NCBI GenBank assembly: GCA_013813755.1
Contig: JACCRD010000209.1
Span: 1 to 9,585 of the forward strand
Origin: Acidobacteriota bacterium
GTDB taxonomy: Bacteria; Acidobacteriota; Blastocatellia; Pyrinomonadales; Pyrinomonadaceae
DNA length: 9,585 nt
Direction: 5' to 3'
The position numbers and the translations under genes are program-made. The notes beneath the pieces are model-generated. The model was given only the letters and a program-made list of their open reading frames with translations, had not been told where the DNA came from and made no database searches. This document shows positions 1-7,343 of this stretch, piece by piece. The first letter of the stretch is position 1; each line of letters begins with the position of its first letter.

Positions 1-146
1 TTTGTGATCCGACCAACACGCACAATGTCTGGATCGCCAACTTCACAGGCACACGCGTTGAGGAAATGACCAAAGAAACTTTATTGCCGATGATGTTTGT
101 CTGCATCGGCGGCTTAATTTTAGGCGCGATTTTGTTTTTGCGCTGA
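1..146 (+). CDS. C-terminal fragment of an integral membrane protein, possibly a permease
   Basis: The reading frame is open from the left edge (first full codon at base 3) to TGA at 144-146, giving the last 47 residues of a protein whose start lies outside the window. The fragment begins with a polar stretch (CDPTNTHNVWIANFTGTRVE). It then has one hydrophobic helix of about 20 residues (LPMMFVCIGGLILGAILFL) that ends one residue before the stop, so the protein finishes right after a transmembrane segment. A short polar loop followed by a terminal helix resembles the end of ion-transporter-type permeases, but I cannot name the family from so little. Its place upstream of secreted hexosaminidases would suit a sugar or muropeptide transporter; that is inference from context only. 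Confidence 0.6.
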   Translation, partial: CDPTNTHNVWIANFTGTRVEEMTKETLLPMMFVCIGGLILGAILFLR

Positions 147-178
147 AAAGGAATACAAATTCTGACAAACATATTTTT

Positions 179-182
179 GGAG
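179..182 (+). promoter_or_regulatory. Shine-Dalgarno site of the secreted protein gene
   Basis: GGAG lies 8 nt before the ATG at 191, the expected spacing. It fixes this start and is the only clear Shine-Dalgarno match in the window. The other genes have A/T-rich leaders with no obvious purine-rich site. Confidence 0.6.
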
Positions 183-190
183 TTTTATCT

Positions 191-1342
191 ATGCGCTCAA
201 ATTTCACACAAAAAATGCTGTTTATTTTAATTTTCGCCGCTTCCGTATTTGCCCAGAACTCTTCGGAAATTGTTGCCGCGAACGGAGAGAAATACCCGGT
301 CGCCGGTCGAGACCGGACGCGCAATGATAATGAAATTGTCGTCTTTACCACCGACTTCTACAAAAAGAAGCCGACATTTAAAAACGGCGTCGATGTTTAT
401 GTCGTCGATGGAAAAGTATCGGTTATACAGGATCGCGCCGGAGCGATTTATCTTTTTAATAAACCCGATCCGGGCGTAATTGCCGTGGGCAAAGACGGTT
501 TTGTTTTCAGCGCTCAGGGCGATGCGAGAAAATGGGTGGTCGCCAATATCAAAGTCGGAGACGCGGTAGCCGTCAGCGAAATCAAAATAAATAAAAATTC
601 GAGCGGTGAAATCGTTCCGTCGGCGAGTCTGCCGTGTTTTGCCGGAGCTTATTACCGCAAAGCCGTGACGAGTTTTGACGTGTGGACGGGAATTGGCGGA
701 CTCGTCAAACTCGGCACGCCAAAAGTGGATGAAAACCGTCTTGACGAAAAAGACAAACAGCCGCTTGATAATTTTTCCGTTTATATGGGCGGCAACGCGG
801 GCGGCAAATCGGAGGTTGACGCCGGTTTGAGCTGGGAATTTACTCTCGACGAAACGGGTAAACGCAGCAGTCGCCGTAACGCATTTCGCCCGTTCTGGCG
901 AACAAAAACTTGGAATTCCGCGCCGGATGAAAAGAAATTCTATTTTTATCCGGGCGAAACAGTCCAGATGGCGGTTCTCGTTGCGGGACCGAATAAATTA
1001 CGCCTGATAATATCTGACGGCAAGACGAAAACTTTCCAGACCGATTTCGACGCCGAAGGTTTTACGGCAAACATTCCGCGCCAATTCAAACGTGTCAACG
1101 CGATTGACCAGCGTCATAACGAAGGAAAACCAGTGCAGCCGACCCGCGCCGAAATTACAGGCGCGGAATGGATGAACACAATTCTTCTGCGCGGAGCGGG
1201 CGCGGATGCTAAACAAATTCCGATGGACAAGACCCGTTTTACCGATATGCGCTGCGCTGGTGAGTCAAACATTTCCGTCACAACAACCGGTGCAGCGAAA
1301 GGCGCGGAAAAAATTGACATCTACGGAACGCCGAAAAAATAA
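191..1342 (+). CDS. Secreted protein of unknown function
   Basis: A 383-residue protein with a typical Sec signal peptide: basic N-region, hydrophobic core at residues 9-20, and a likely cut between Ala21 and Gln22 (SVFA|Q). It is therefore expected in the periplasm or outside the cell. Residues about 40-130 (NDNEIVVFTTDF, GVDVYVVDGKVSVI, GFVFSAQGDARKWV, then VGDAV) recall a beta-rich segment of some bacterial phosphodiester-glycosidase and family-10 glycosidase-like proteins; this is from memory and weak. The remainder has alternating short beta-type stretches and aromatic motifs (AFRPFWRTKTW, KKFYFYPGETVQ), suggesting a beta-sandwich. The mature part has exactly two cysteines, Cys149 and Cys355, a probable disulfide. 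No catalytic motif is recognised. The stop is 20 nt before the first nagZ, so the two are probably co-transcribed. Confidence 0.75.
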   Translation: MRSNFTQKMLFILIFAASVFAQNSSEIVAANGEKYPVAGRDRTRNDNEIVVFTTDFYKKKPTFKNGVDVYVVDGKVSVIQDRAGAIYLFNKPDPGVIAVGKDGFVFSAQGDARKWVVANIKVGDAVAVSEIKINKNSSGEIVPSASLPCFAGAYYRKAVTSFDVWTGIGGLVKLGTPKVDENRLDEKDKQPLDNFSVYMGGNAGGKSEVDAGLSWEFTLDETGKRSSRRNAFRPFWRTKTWNSAPDEKKFYFYPGETVQMAVLVAGPNKLRLIISDGKTKTFQTDFDAEGFTANIPRQFKRVNAIDQRHNEGKPVQPTRAEITGAEWMNTILLRGAGADAKQIPMDKTRFTDMRCAGESNISVTTTGAAKGAEKIDIYGTPKK

Positions 1343-1362
1343 ACGCAACGCCAAAAAATAAA
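1327..1362 (+). repeat. Short direct repeat across a stop codon and spacer
   Basis: AACGCCGAAAAAATAAA (1327-1343) is repeated 20 nt later as AACGCCAAAAAATAAA (1347-1362), with one G missing. The first copy contains the TAA stop of the upstream gene (1340-1342). The second fills the spacer up to the ATG at 1363. It looks like a small local duplication. Confidence 0.55.
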
Positions 1363-3213
1363 ATGAAATATCCTTTAATTATTAATTCATTCAGTCGCGC
1401 TGTCGCCGCATTTGTTTGCGCGTCCTTTTTCTGCGGCGCTTTATTTAATTCGACGGCGGAAGCGCAAAAGAGAATTACGCCGGGAAAAATTAAAAAGTCG
1501 CGCCAAAGCGAAAACGCTGAATCGATATGGGTGGAAACAATTCTGCGTTCCCTAACTTTACGCGAACGAATCGGGCAATTAATCGTTGTCGGTTCGCTCG
1601 GCGAATACAAAAATTTCGCGGGCGCGAAATTTGCCGAAACGCGCCGCCAGATTTTAGAAAATAAAGTCGGCGGTTTCGTTTTTTATCGCGGCGATGTCGG
1701 AGAACTAGCGGCTTTGACCAATGAAATGCAGCGTATCTCCAAAGTGCCTCTGCTGATGGCGGCTGATTTCGAGCGCGGTCTGCCGATGCAGATTAAAAGC
1801 GGTACGAGTTTTACGCACAATATGGGAATCGCCGCCGCCGGAAATCCGCAGATGGCTTACCGAAAGGGACGAATAATTGCCGAAGAAATGCGCGCGCTCG
1901 GAATTAACTGGCTTTACGGTCCAGTGTCGGATGTTGCGAACAATCCGGGAAACACGATGGTCAATGTCCGCAGCTACGGCGAAGACCCGCAACGAACGGC
2001 GGAATTTGTCGCCGCGGAAGTTCGCGGCTTAAAAGACGGCGGTGTGCTTTCAACCGCCAAGCATTTTCCCGGTCACGGCGACACACCGATTGATTCGCAC
2101 ATCATTTTACCTGTCATTAATATCAATCGTGAGCGTTTTAACCGAATCGAACTCGCGCCGTTTCGCTCGGCAATTGCCGCCGGACTCGATTCGCTGATGA
2201 CCGCGCATATCGCCCTGCCGGAAATTACCGGCGACAACATTCCGGCTTCGCTCTCGCCGCAAATAAACGGCGAATTAATTCGCAAAGAACTGAAATTTGA
2301 AGGAATAATCACGACCGATTCTTTGGGAATGGGCGCGATTATCAAAAATTATAAAGGTGCGGAAGGCGCTCTGCTCGCCATCAAAGCCGGCGCCGACATT
2401 GCTCTGCTTCCGCCGAATCCGAAGGAGGCGATTGATCGTATTGAACAAGCCGTTGTCAGCGGCGAAATTCCGAAAAAACAAATTGACGCATCGGTCAGGC
2501 GCGTTCTGCGAGCCAAATTTCGGGTGGGTTTAGCTGATGCAAAAAACCGCGCGGTTGATTTAAGCCAAGTTAATTTATTAATCGAAAAGCCGGAAAACGT
2601 TCGCGCCGCCGAAGAAATCGCGGAAAAATCAATCACTCTTTTGCGCAACGAGAATAATGTCTTACCAGTTTCACCGGCGCAGGCGCAAAAAACGATGTTT
2701 ATCATTGCCGCCGGAGATGATGACCCTGATCAGGGCAATGTTTTCAAAGCGGCAATCGAACAGCGCGTTAAGGGCGCACGCGTTGTCAAAGTTGATAAAA
2801 GGACAACCGAAAAAGAATTTGAACAACTTTTAGACGAAGCGAAACGTTTTGACCGGATTGTCATCGCCCCGTTCGTCAAACGAGCCGCGCTCAAAGGCAC
2901 AATCGAACTGCCTGAAGCGGAAGCCGAATTTATACGCGATATAATCGACGAAAAAAGAAATGTCGCGATCGTCGCGTTCGGCAGCCCGTATCAATTACAG
3001 CAATTTCCGAAAGCCAAAATTTATATGACGGCGTGGGCGGTCGAAGATGCCGCGCAAACTGCCGCCGCCCGCGCGATTTTCGGCGAAACGGCGATTCGCG
3101 GACGTTCGCCCGTCAGCCTTCCCGGATTTTTTAAAATTGGCGACGGCTTGCAAATTAAGGCGCAGAAGGAAAAGGAAAAAGACGCGCAGGAAAAGACCGA
3201 GATTTTTAATTAG
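1363..3213 (+). CDS. nagZ: Secreted two-domain GH3 beta-N-acetylhexosaminidase (NagZ type), copy 1
   Basis: Glycoside hydrolase family 3 enzyme, 616 residues, expected to remove terminal beta-linked GlcNAc from muropeptides or related sugars. The NagZ signature KHFPGHGDTPIDSH is at residues 233-246. By comparison with the characterised Bacillus subtilis NagZ, its Asp244 and His246 form the acid/base dyad. Asp319 in TTDSLGMG is the expected nucleophile. The TIM-barrel domain spans about 50-400. A C-terminal alpha/beta domain begins near the SITLLRN motif and runs to about 600, followed by a Lys/Glu-rich tail. The two-domain layout matches the ~640-residue Bacillus enzyme rather than the short cytoplasmic enterobacterial NagZ. 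A signal peptide with an AEA|Q cut (Ala34/Gln35) implies export; no lipobox is seen. It sits 20 nt after the preceding gene and 49 nt before a paralogue. Confidence 0.93.
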   Translation: MKYPLIINSFSRAVAAFVCASFFCGALFNSTAEAQKRITPGKIKKSRQSENAESIWVETILRSLTLRERIGQLIVVGSLGEYKNFAGAKFAETRRQILENKVGGFVFYRGDVGELAALTNEMQRISKVPLLMAADFERGLPMQIKSGTSFTHNMGIAAAGNPQMAYRKGRIIAEEMRALGINWLYGPVSDVANNPGNTMVNVRSYGEDPQRTAEFVAAEVRGLKDGGVLSTAKHFPGHGDTPIDSHIILPVININRERFNRIELAPFRSAIAAGLDSLMTAHIALPEITGDNIPASLSPQINGELIRKELKFEGIITTDSLGMGAIIKNYKGAEGALLAIKAGADIALLPPNPKEAIDRIEQAVVSGEIPKKQIDASVRRVLRAKFRVGLADAKNRAVDLSQVNLLIEKPENVRAAEEIAEKSITLLRNENNVLPVSPAQAQKTMFIIAAGDDDPDQGNVFKAAIEQRVKGARVVKVDKRTTEKEFEQLLDEAKRFDRIVIAPFVKRAALKGTIELPEAEAEFIRDIIDEKRNVAIVAFGSPYQLQQFPKAKIYMTAWAVEDAAQTAAARAIFGETAIRGRSPVSLPGFFKIGDGLQIKAQKEKEKDAQEKTEIFN

Positions 3214-3262
3214 TTGCCGGAAATTTGTTAAGGCAGGCGTGGAATATTGTGAATTTTGAATT

Positions 3263-4984
3263 ATGAAAGGATTAATTGTTTCCTTTATTTTATTAGGTTT
3301 GATTGGACAAAATTTTATTTTTGCCCAACTGCTGAAGACTGATAAAAAAGCTATCAAGTGGGTTGAGGAAACGCTGAAAAATTTCACACTGCGCGAAAAA
3401 ATCGGGCAGATGATTATAATGCCCCTGAACGGCGAATTTACAAACGCGGGAAGCGAAAAATTCGCTCAAATGCGCCGCCAGATTGTCGAGAATAAAGTCG
3501 GTGGCTTTACACTTTTTCGCGGCGAAGCCAATTCTATCGCGGTATTGACGAACGAAGCGCAGAAACTTGCAAAAATTCCTCTGTTTTTTTCCGCCGATTA
3601 CGAGCGCGGACTTCGGATGCAGCTTCGCAACGGCACGCCCTTTACAACAAATATGGGCGTGGCGGCGAGCGGCGATGTTTCCGCCGCGCAAAGACAGGGA
3701 AAAATTATCTGCGAAGAAATGCGCGCCATCGGTGCTAATTGGCTGTTCGCGCCCGTCGCCGACATCAACAATAATCCTGACAATCCGGTAATCAATATCA
3801 GAAGTTTTGGCGCTGACCCGAAACGAGTCGGCGAATTCGTTGCCGCTCTTTCCGGCGGAGTAAAAGAAGCGGGCTGTCTTTCGACCTTGAAACATTTTCC
3901 AGGGCACGGCGACACGGCGACCGATTCGCATATTGGTTTGTCAGTCGTCCCGCTGGAACGGGCACGGCTTGACGCGGTTGAATTTGTTCCGTTTCGCGCC
4001 GGAATTGACGGCGGCGTCGATTCGGTAATGACCGCGCATCTCGCCGTGCCGAAAGTGACAAACGATGAACTTCCCGCGACATTAAATCCGAAAATTTCGA
4101 TTGACATTCTGCGCAAAGAATTTAAGTTTGAAGGAATTATCACCACCGATTCGATGGAGATGGGCGCGATTACTAAAAATTTTCCGAACGGCGCAAGCGC
4201 AGTGATGGCAATCAAAGCCGGCGCGGATGTAGTATTGTTTCCGCCGAAAATCGAAAAAGCGATTGAGGCAATTGAAGCGGCGGTCAAAAAAGGTGAGATT
4301 ACCGAACTTCGGATTAACGAATCGGTGCGGCGGCTTCTTGCGGCGAAATATCGTCTGGGTTTAGCCGAAAATCGTTTTGTTGATTTAGCGAAAGTGAATC
4401 AAGCGGTTGAAAAACCGGAGAATGTGCGCGAAGCAAATCTGACGGCGGAAAAATCAATCACGCTTCTTAAAAACGACGACAGGATTTTTCCTCTGACGAG
4501 CGAAAAAGCTGGTAAAACTTTGTTTGTAGTGATCGCGGCGGACGATGACGCGGTTGAAGGAATCGCTTTTACTCCTGAAATTCAGCGCCGCGCTCCACGC
4601 GCTAAAATTGTCCGGCTTGATCCGCGTTCGACGCCGCAGGAATACGAAAAAGTTTTGAGCGATGTCCGGGAATTCGATTCGATCATTCTTGCCCCGTTCG
4701 TTAAACGCGCCGCGCTCAAAGGAACGGTCGCGCTGCCGGAAAATCAAACGAATTTTATCAAACAAATAATTCAAACGAATAAGCCGGTCGCGGTCATTGC
4801 CTTTGGTTCGCCTTATTTGATTCGACAATTTCCCGAAGCGAAAAATTACGTCGTCACCTACGCAATCGAGGAAGTTGCGCAAACCGCCCTCATCCGCGCA
4901 ATGTTTGGCGAAGTTGCGTTTGCCGGAAAACTGCCCGTCAGCATTCCCGGAATTTTTCAGATCGGGGCAGGAATAGTAAAATGA
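3263..4984 (+). CDS. nagZ: Secreted two-domain GH3 beta-N-acetylhexosaminidase (NagZ type), copy 2
   Basis: A 573-residue GH3 enzyme colinear with the preceding gene and, by eye, about half identical to it over most of its length, so the pair arose by an old tandem duplication. All catalytic elements are kept: KHFPGHGDTATDSH at residues 210-223, with Asp221 and His223 as the presumed dyad, and Asp296 in TTDSMEMG as the presumed nucleophile. The dyad-to-nucleophile spacing is the same as in copy 1. The C-terminal alpha/beta domain is complete, including APFVKRAALKGT, which is also in copy 1. It lacks copy 1's long linker after the signal peptide and its charged C-terminal tail. The signal peptide (residues 1-21, IFA|Q) predicts export. 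The different residues around the nucleophile (SMEM versus SLGM) hint at divergent specificity. Its stop codon overlaps the left edge of a palindromic repeat. Confidence 0.93.
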   Translation: MKGLIVSFILLGLIGQNFIFAQLLKTDKKAIKWVEETLKNFTLREKIGQMIIMPLNGEFTNAGSEKFAQMRRQIVENKVGGFTLFRGEANSIAVLTNEAQKLAKIPLFFSADYERGLRMQLRNGTPFTTNMGVAASGDVSAAQRQGKIICEEMRAIGANWLFAPVADINNNPDNPVINIRSFGADPKRVGEFVAALSGGVKEAGCLSTLKHFPGHGDTATDSHIGLSVVPLERARLDAVEFVPFRAGIDGGVDSVMTAHLAVPKVTNDELPATLNPKISIDILRKEFKFEGIITTDSMEMGAITKNFPNGASAVMAIKAGADVVLFPPKIEKAIEAIEAAVKKGEITELRINESVRRLLAAKYRLGLAENRFVDLAKVNQAVEKPENVREANLTAEKSITLLKNDDRIFPLTSEKAGKTLFVVIAADDDAVEGIAFTPEIQRRAPRAKIVRLDPRSTPQEYEKVLSDVREFDSIILAPFVKRAALKGTVALPENQTNFIKQIIQTNKPVAVIAFGSPYLIRQFPEAKNYVVTYAIEEVAQTALIRAMFGEVAFAGKLPVSIPGIFQIGAGIVK

Positions 4985-5030
4985 TTTTAGCCGCGGGAAA
5001 GCGTAGTTGACGCGGATTTGAACAATCAAA

Positions 5031-5090
5031 AATGCAAAAATTAAAAAGTTTGGATTTCAATTTTGCATTTTGCATTTTTAATTTTGCATT
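5031..5090. repeat. Inner inverted repeat of the palindromic element
   Basis: AATGCAAAAATTAAAAA (5031-5047) is matched by the complement of TTTTTAATTTTGCATT (5075-5090) with one unpaired A and a 27-nt loop. This is the best-preserved stem of the larger element and is almost pure A/T apart from the GC of TGCA-like steps. Confidence 0.7.
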
Positions 5091-5100
5091 ATTTTGCATT
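5061..5100 (+). repeat. ATTTTGC heptad repeats
   Basis: TTTTGCATT occurs at 5061-5069, 5068-5076, 5082-5090 and 5092-5100. The first two are in exact 7-nt register and the later ones are displaced by short insertions. The unit (GCAAAAT on the other strand) differs by one base from the CCAAAAT unit found at 5157, 8955 and 9406, so the two repeat types may be related. Confidence 0.6.
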
Positions 5101-5152
5101 GAATTAATCTGTGTCATCCGCGAAAATCGGCGGCATAATCTTTTTAGTGAAA

Positions 5153-7336
5153 ATGGAAATCCAAAATCCAAAATCCAAAATCCAAACTCGGCGCGTCCGC
5201 GTCGGAATTGACGTGGGCGGCACATTCACCGATGTCGTAGTGATTGACAACGATTCGCGCGAAGTCGTTTCGCAGCTTAAAGTTCCAACGACCCACTCGG
5301 CGACCGAAGGCGTTGCATTGGGAATAATTAACGCTATTGAACGCGCTTTGCGGGAACTGAAAATTTCTCCGGAAGACGTGATTTTTATCGCCCATTCAAC
5401 GACGCAGGCGACGAACGCTTTGCTCGAAGGCGATGTCGCGCAGGTTGGCGTGATCGGTTTGGGAAGCGGAGTCGAGGGCTGGAAAGCGAAACTTGACACG
5501 CGAATTCCGCCGATTCAACTGGCGCCCAATCAATTTTTGAAAGCCCAGCACGAATTTGTTTCGAGTAAGAATTTTGACGAAGCTCTGATTTCCAAAATTG
5601 TCGAAAATTTTCAATCAAAAGGCGCGGAAGTGATCGCCGTTTCTGAAGCCTTCGGTGTTGACCGAACTGAAAACGAAGAAAAAATCGCCGGTATTGTTCG
5701 CGGGAAAGGTATTTTCGCAACCAGCGGACACGAAGTTTCGAGCCTTTACGGGCTGCGAACCAGAACGCGGACGGCGGTTTTAAACGGAGCGATTTTGCCG
5801 AAAATGATTCACACGGCGACAATGACTGACGAGTGCGTTAAACGCGCTGGGATCAGCGCGCCATTGATGATTATGCGTTCTGACGGCGGCGTGATGAGCG
5901 TCGATGAAGTTCACCGGAGACCAATAATGACGATGCTTTCCGGACCGGCAGCGGGAATCGCGGGCGCTCTGATGTATGAACGAGTCTCAGACGGAATCTT
6001 TATTGAAGTCGGCGGCACATCAGCCGATATTTCCGTGATCCGCGACGGACAGCCACAGACGAAAGCCGCGAAAGTCGGCGGGCATCGCACTTATTTAAAC
6101 ACTCTTGATGTTAGAACTTTGGCTATTGCCGGCGGCAGTATGGTGCGCGAAAAAGACGGCGCGATTGTCGATGTCGGGGCGCGTTCGGCGCACATTGCCG
6201 GACTTGCTTACTCAACTTTTCAAACGCCGGAAATCTTTGAAAATGCAACACTCGTGCATCTTCGCCCGACGAAGCACGACACCGATGATTACATTGCGAT
6301 TGAAACCGCTGGCGGCGAACGCTTCGCTTTAACGCCGACGTGCGCGGCGAATCTTTTAGGACTAATTCCCGAAACGGCTTTTGCGCGGGGGAATAGTGAA
6401 GCGGCGCGGGCAGCTTTCAAGCCTCTCGCAGAAAAACTGGGCGTGACGGTCGAAGACGCGGCAAAACGAGTTTTAGATGTTTCGTGCGCCAAAGTGCAAA
6501 AGCAGATTGACGAGTTAATTGTCGAGTATAATCTTGACCGCGCAACAGTCGAACTGGTCGGCGGCGGCGGCGGCGCGGCGTCTCTGGTCCCTTACAGCGG
6601 GAAATTGATGAATCTGCCCGCGAGATTAGCTAAAAAAGCCGAAGTCATTTCGACAATCGGTGTCGCGCTCGCAATGGTACGCGATATGATCGAGCGCAAC
6701 ATTACAAATCCTTCGCCCGAACAGATTTTGCAGGTGCGCCGCGAGGCGAGCGACGCGGTGATAAAAATCGGCGCACTGCCCGCGTCCGTCGAAGTGCAGA
6801 TCGAAGTTGACACGCGCCGCAACCTGGTTCGCGCCATCGCCTTCGGCACGACGGAACTTAAAAAAGACGAAAATAAATTGTCAATTAGCGGCTTTGAGAA
6901 CTGTCTTGAATCGGCGGCGCGTTCGATGAAAGTCCAGGCGTCAGCGATTAAAATCGCCGCTGAAACCTCTGGGTTTTATGTTTTTGTTTCGGAAATTCTT
7001 AAAAAAACATTTTTCGGTTTATTTACAAACGCGCGGCAGATTGTCAGAGTCGTTGATAAAACCGGCGTCGTCCGTCTGCAGAGAAACAACGCCGAAGTTC
7101 ATATATCAGACGTCGAAGCGATAGCGCGAAATCTCGAATCCGTCATCAATAAACTGACTGATTTCGGCGATGCCGGACGCGCACTCCCCGACATTCACCT
7201 GCTGACGGGCGCGCGAATAATCAATCTTTCGGGTTTGGCTGAACTCGAACAAGTCGTCGTGCTGGCAAAAACAGAACTGGAAAATCTGCCGCCGGACGAA
7301 AAATTAGTGATCGTTGCTGCGCCGCGCTCAAATTAA
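5153..7336 (+). CDS. Hydantoinase/oxoprolinase-family ATPase (HyuA-like) with divergent C-terminus
   Basis: A 727-residue cytoplasmic protein of the ASKHA-fold hydantoinase A / 5-oxoprolinase / acetone carboxylase group, whose members use ATP to activate a carbonyl or lactam. Visible motifs are the first phosphate loop GIDVGGTFTD (residues 18-27), a second phosphate-type loop EVGGTSAD (285-292) and the glycine-rich adenosine motif GGGGGAAS (470-477). The last ~200 residues do not show the HyuA C-terminal pattern I know, so specificity may differ. The usual partner subunit HyuB is absent from the window. I chose ATG 5153; upstream GTGs at 5111 and 5147 are in frame, but 5111 lies inside the palindromic element. 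Codons 2-11 are made of a heptad repeat. The next gene starts 7 nt after the stop, so the two are probably co-translated. The substrate is unknown. Confidence 0.85.
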   Translation: MEIQNPKSKIQTRRVRVGIDVGGTFTDVVVIDNDSREVVSQLKVPTTHSATEGVALGIINAIERALRELKISPEDVIFIAHSTTQATNALLEGDVAQVGVIGLGSGVEGWKAKLDTRIPPIQLAPNQFLKAQHEFVSSKNFDEALISKIVENFQSKGAEVIAVSEAFGVDRTENEEKIAGIVRGKGIFATSGHEVSSLYGLRTRTRTAVLNGAILPKMIHTATMTDECVKRAGISAPLMIMRSDGGVMSVDEVHRRPIMTMLSGPAAGIAGALMYERVSDGIFIEVGGTSADISVIRDGQPQTKAAKVGGHRTYLNTLDVRTLAIAGGSMVREKDGAIVDVGARSAHIAGLAYSTFQTPEIFENATLVHLRPTKHDTDDYIAIETAGGERFALTPTCAANLLGLIPETAFARGNSEAARAAFKPLAEKLGVTVEDAAKRVLDVSCAKVQKQIDELIVEYNLDRATVELVGGGGGAASLVPYSGKLMNLPARLAKKAEVISTIGVALAMVRDMIERNITNPSPEQILQVRREASDAVIKIGALPASVEVQIEVDTRRNLVRAIAFGTTELKKDENKLSISGFENCLESAARSMKVQASAIKIAAETSGFYVFVSEILKKTFFGLFTNARQIVRVVDKTGVVRLQRNNAEVHISDVEAIARNLESVINKLTDFGDAGRALPDIHLLTGARIINLSGLAELEQVVVLAKTELENLPPDEKLVIVAAPRSN
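5157..5184 (+). repeat. Four tandem AAATCCA heptads inside the 5' end of the ATPase gene
   Basis: Four perfect copies of AAATCCA in direct tandem, starting 2 nt after the ATG at 5153. They are translated as E-I-Q-N-P-K-S-K-I-Q. No ATG, GTG or TTG occurs in frame between the array and the conserved GIDVGG motif, so ribosomes must read through it. A change of one copy would shift the reading frame. Confidence 0.9.
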
Positions 7337-7343
7337 ATTTTTA

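Larger units (their letters stand above)
4983..5140. repeat. Palindromic MITE-like intergenic element
   Basis: A degenerate inverted repeat of about 158 bp whose paired blocks share one centre near 5061-5062. The blocks are GATT 4983-4986 with AATC 5137-5140, GCCGC 4990-4994 with GCGGC 5130-5134, TGAC 5008-5011 with GTCA 5113-5116, GATT 5015-5018 with AATC 5106-5109, and a strong inner pair at 5031-5047/5075-5090. It begins inside the TGA stop of nagZ copy 2 and ends 12 nt before the ATG at 5153. No transposase is present. The transcript could fold into a long imperfect hairpin, and five Ts follow at 5141-5145, so it might attenuate or end transcription between nagZ and the ATPase gene; that role is inferred. 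Confidence 0.5.

Noticed and set aside
3293..4287. Long open frames on the minus strand opposite nagZ copy 2 (3293-3931 and 3598-4287)
   Set aside because: They lie wholly opposite a well-supported gene, overlap each other and have compositions typical of reverse-complement shadows of GC-biased codons.
5111..5152. GTG 5111 as the start of the oxoprolinase-like gene
   Set aside because: It would put part of the palindromic element (which ends at 5140) into the protein. ATG 5153 is closer to the conserved fold and outside the element. GTG 5147 cannot be excluded.
5031..5184. CRISPR-like array
   Set aside because: The units are 7 bp and mostly in direct tandem; there are no 25-35-bp repeats with unique spacers and no cas genes.
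7314..7343. TTG 7314 as the start of the FAD oxidoreductase
   Set aside because: It overlaps the end of the upstream gene and adds ten residues before a flavin fold that starts normally a few residues after ATG 7344.
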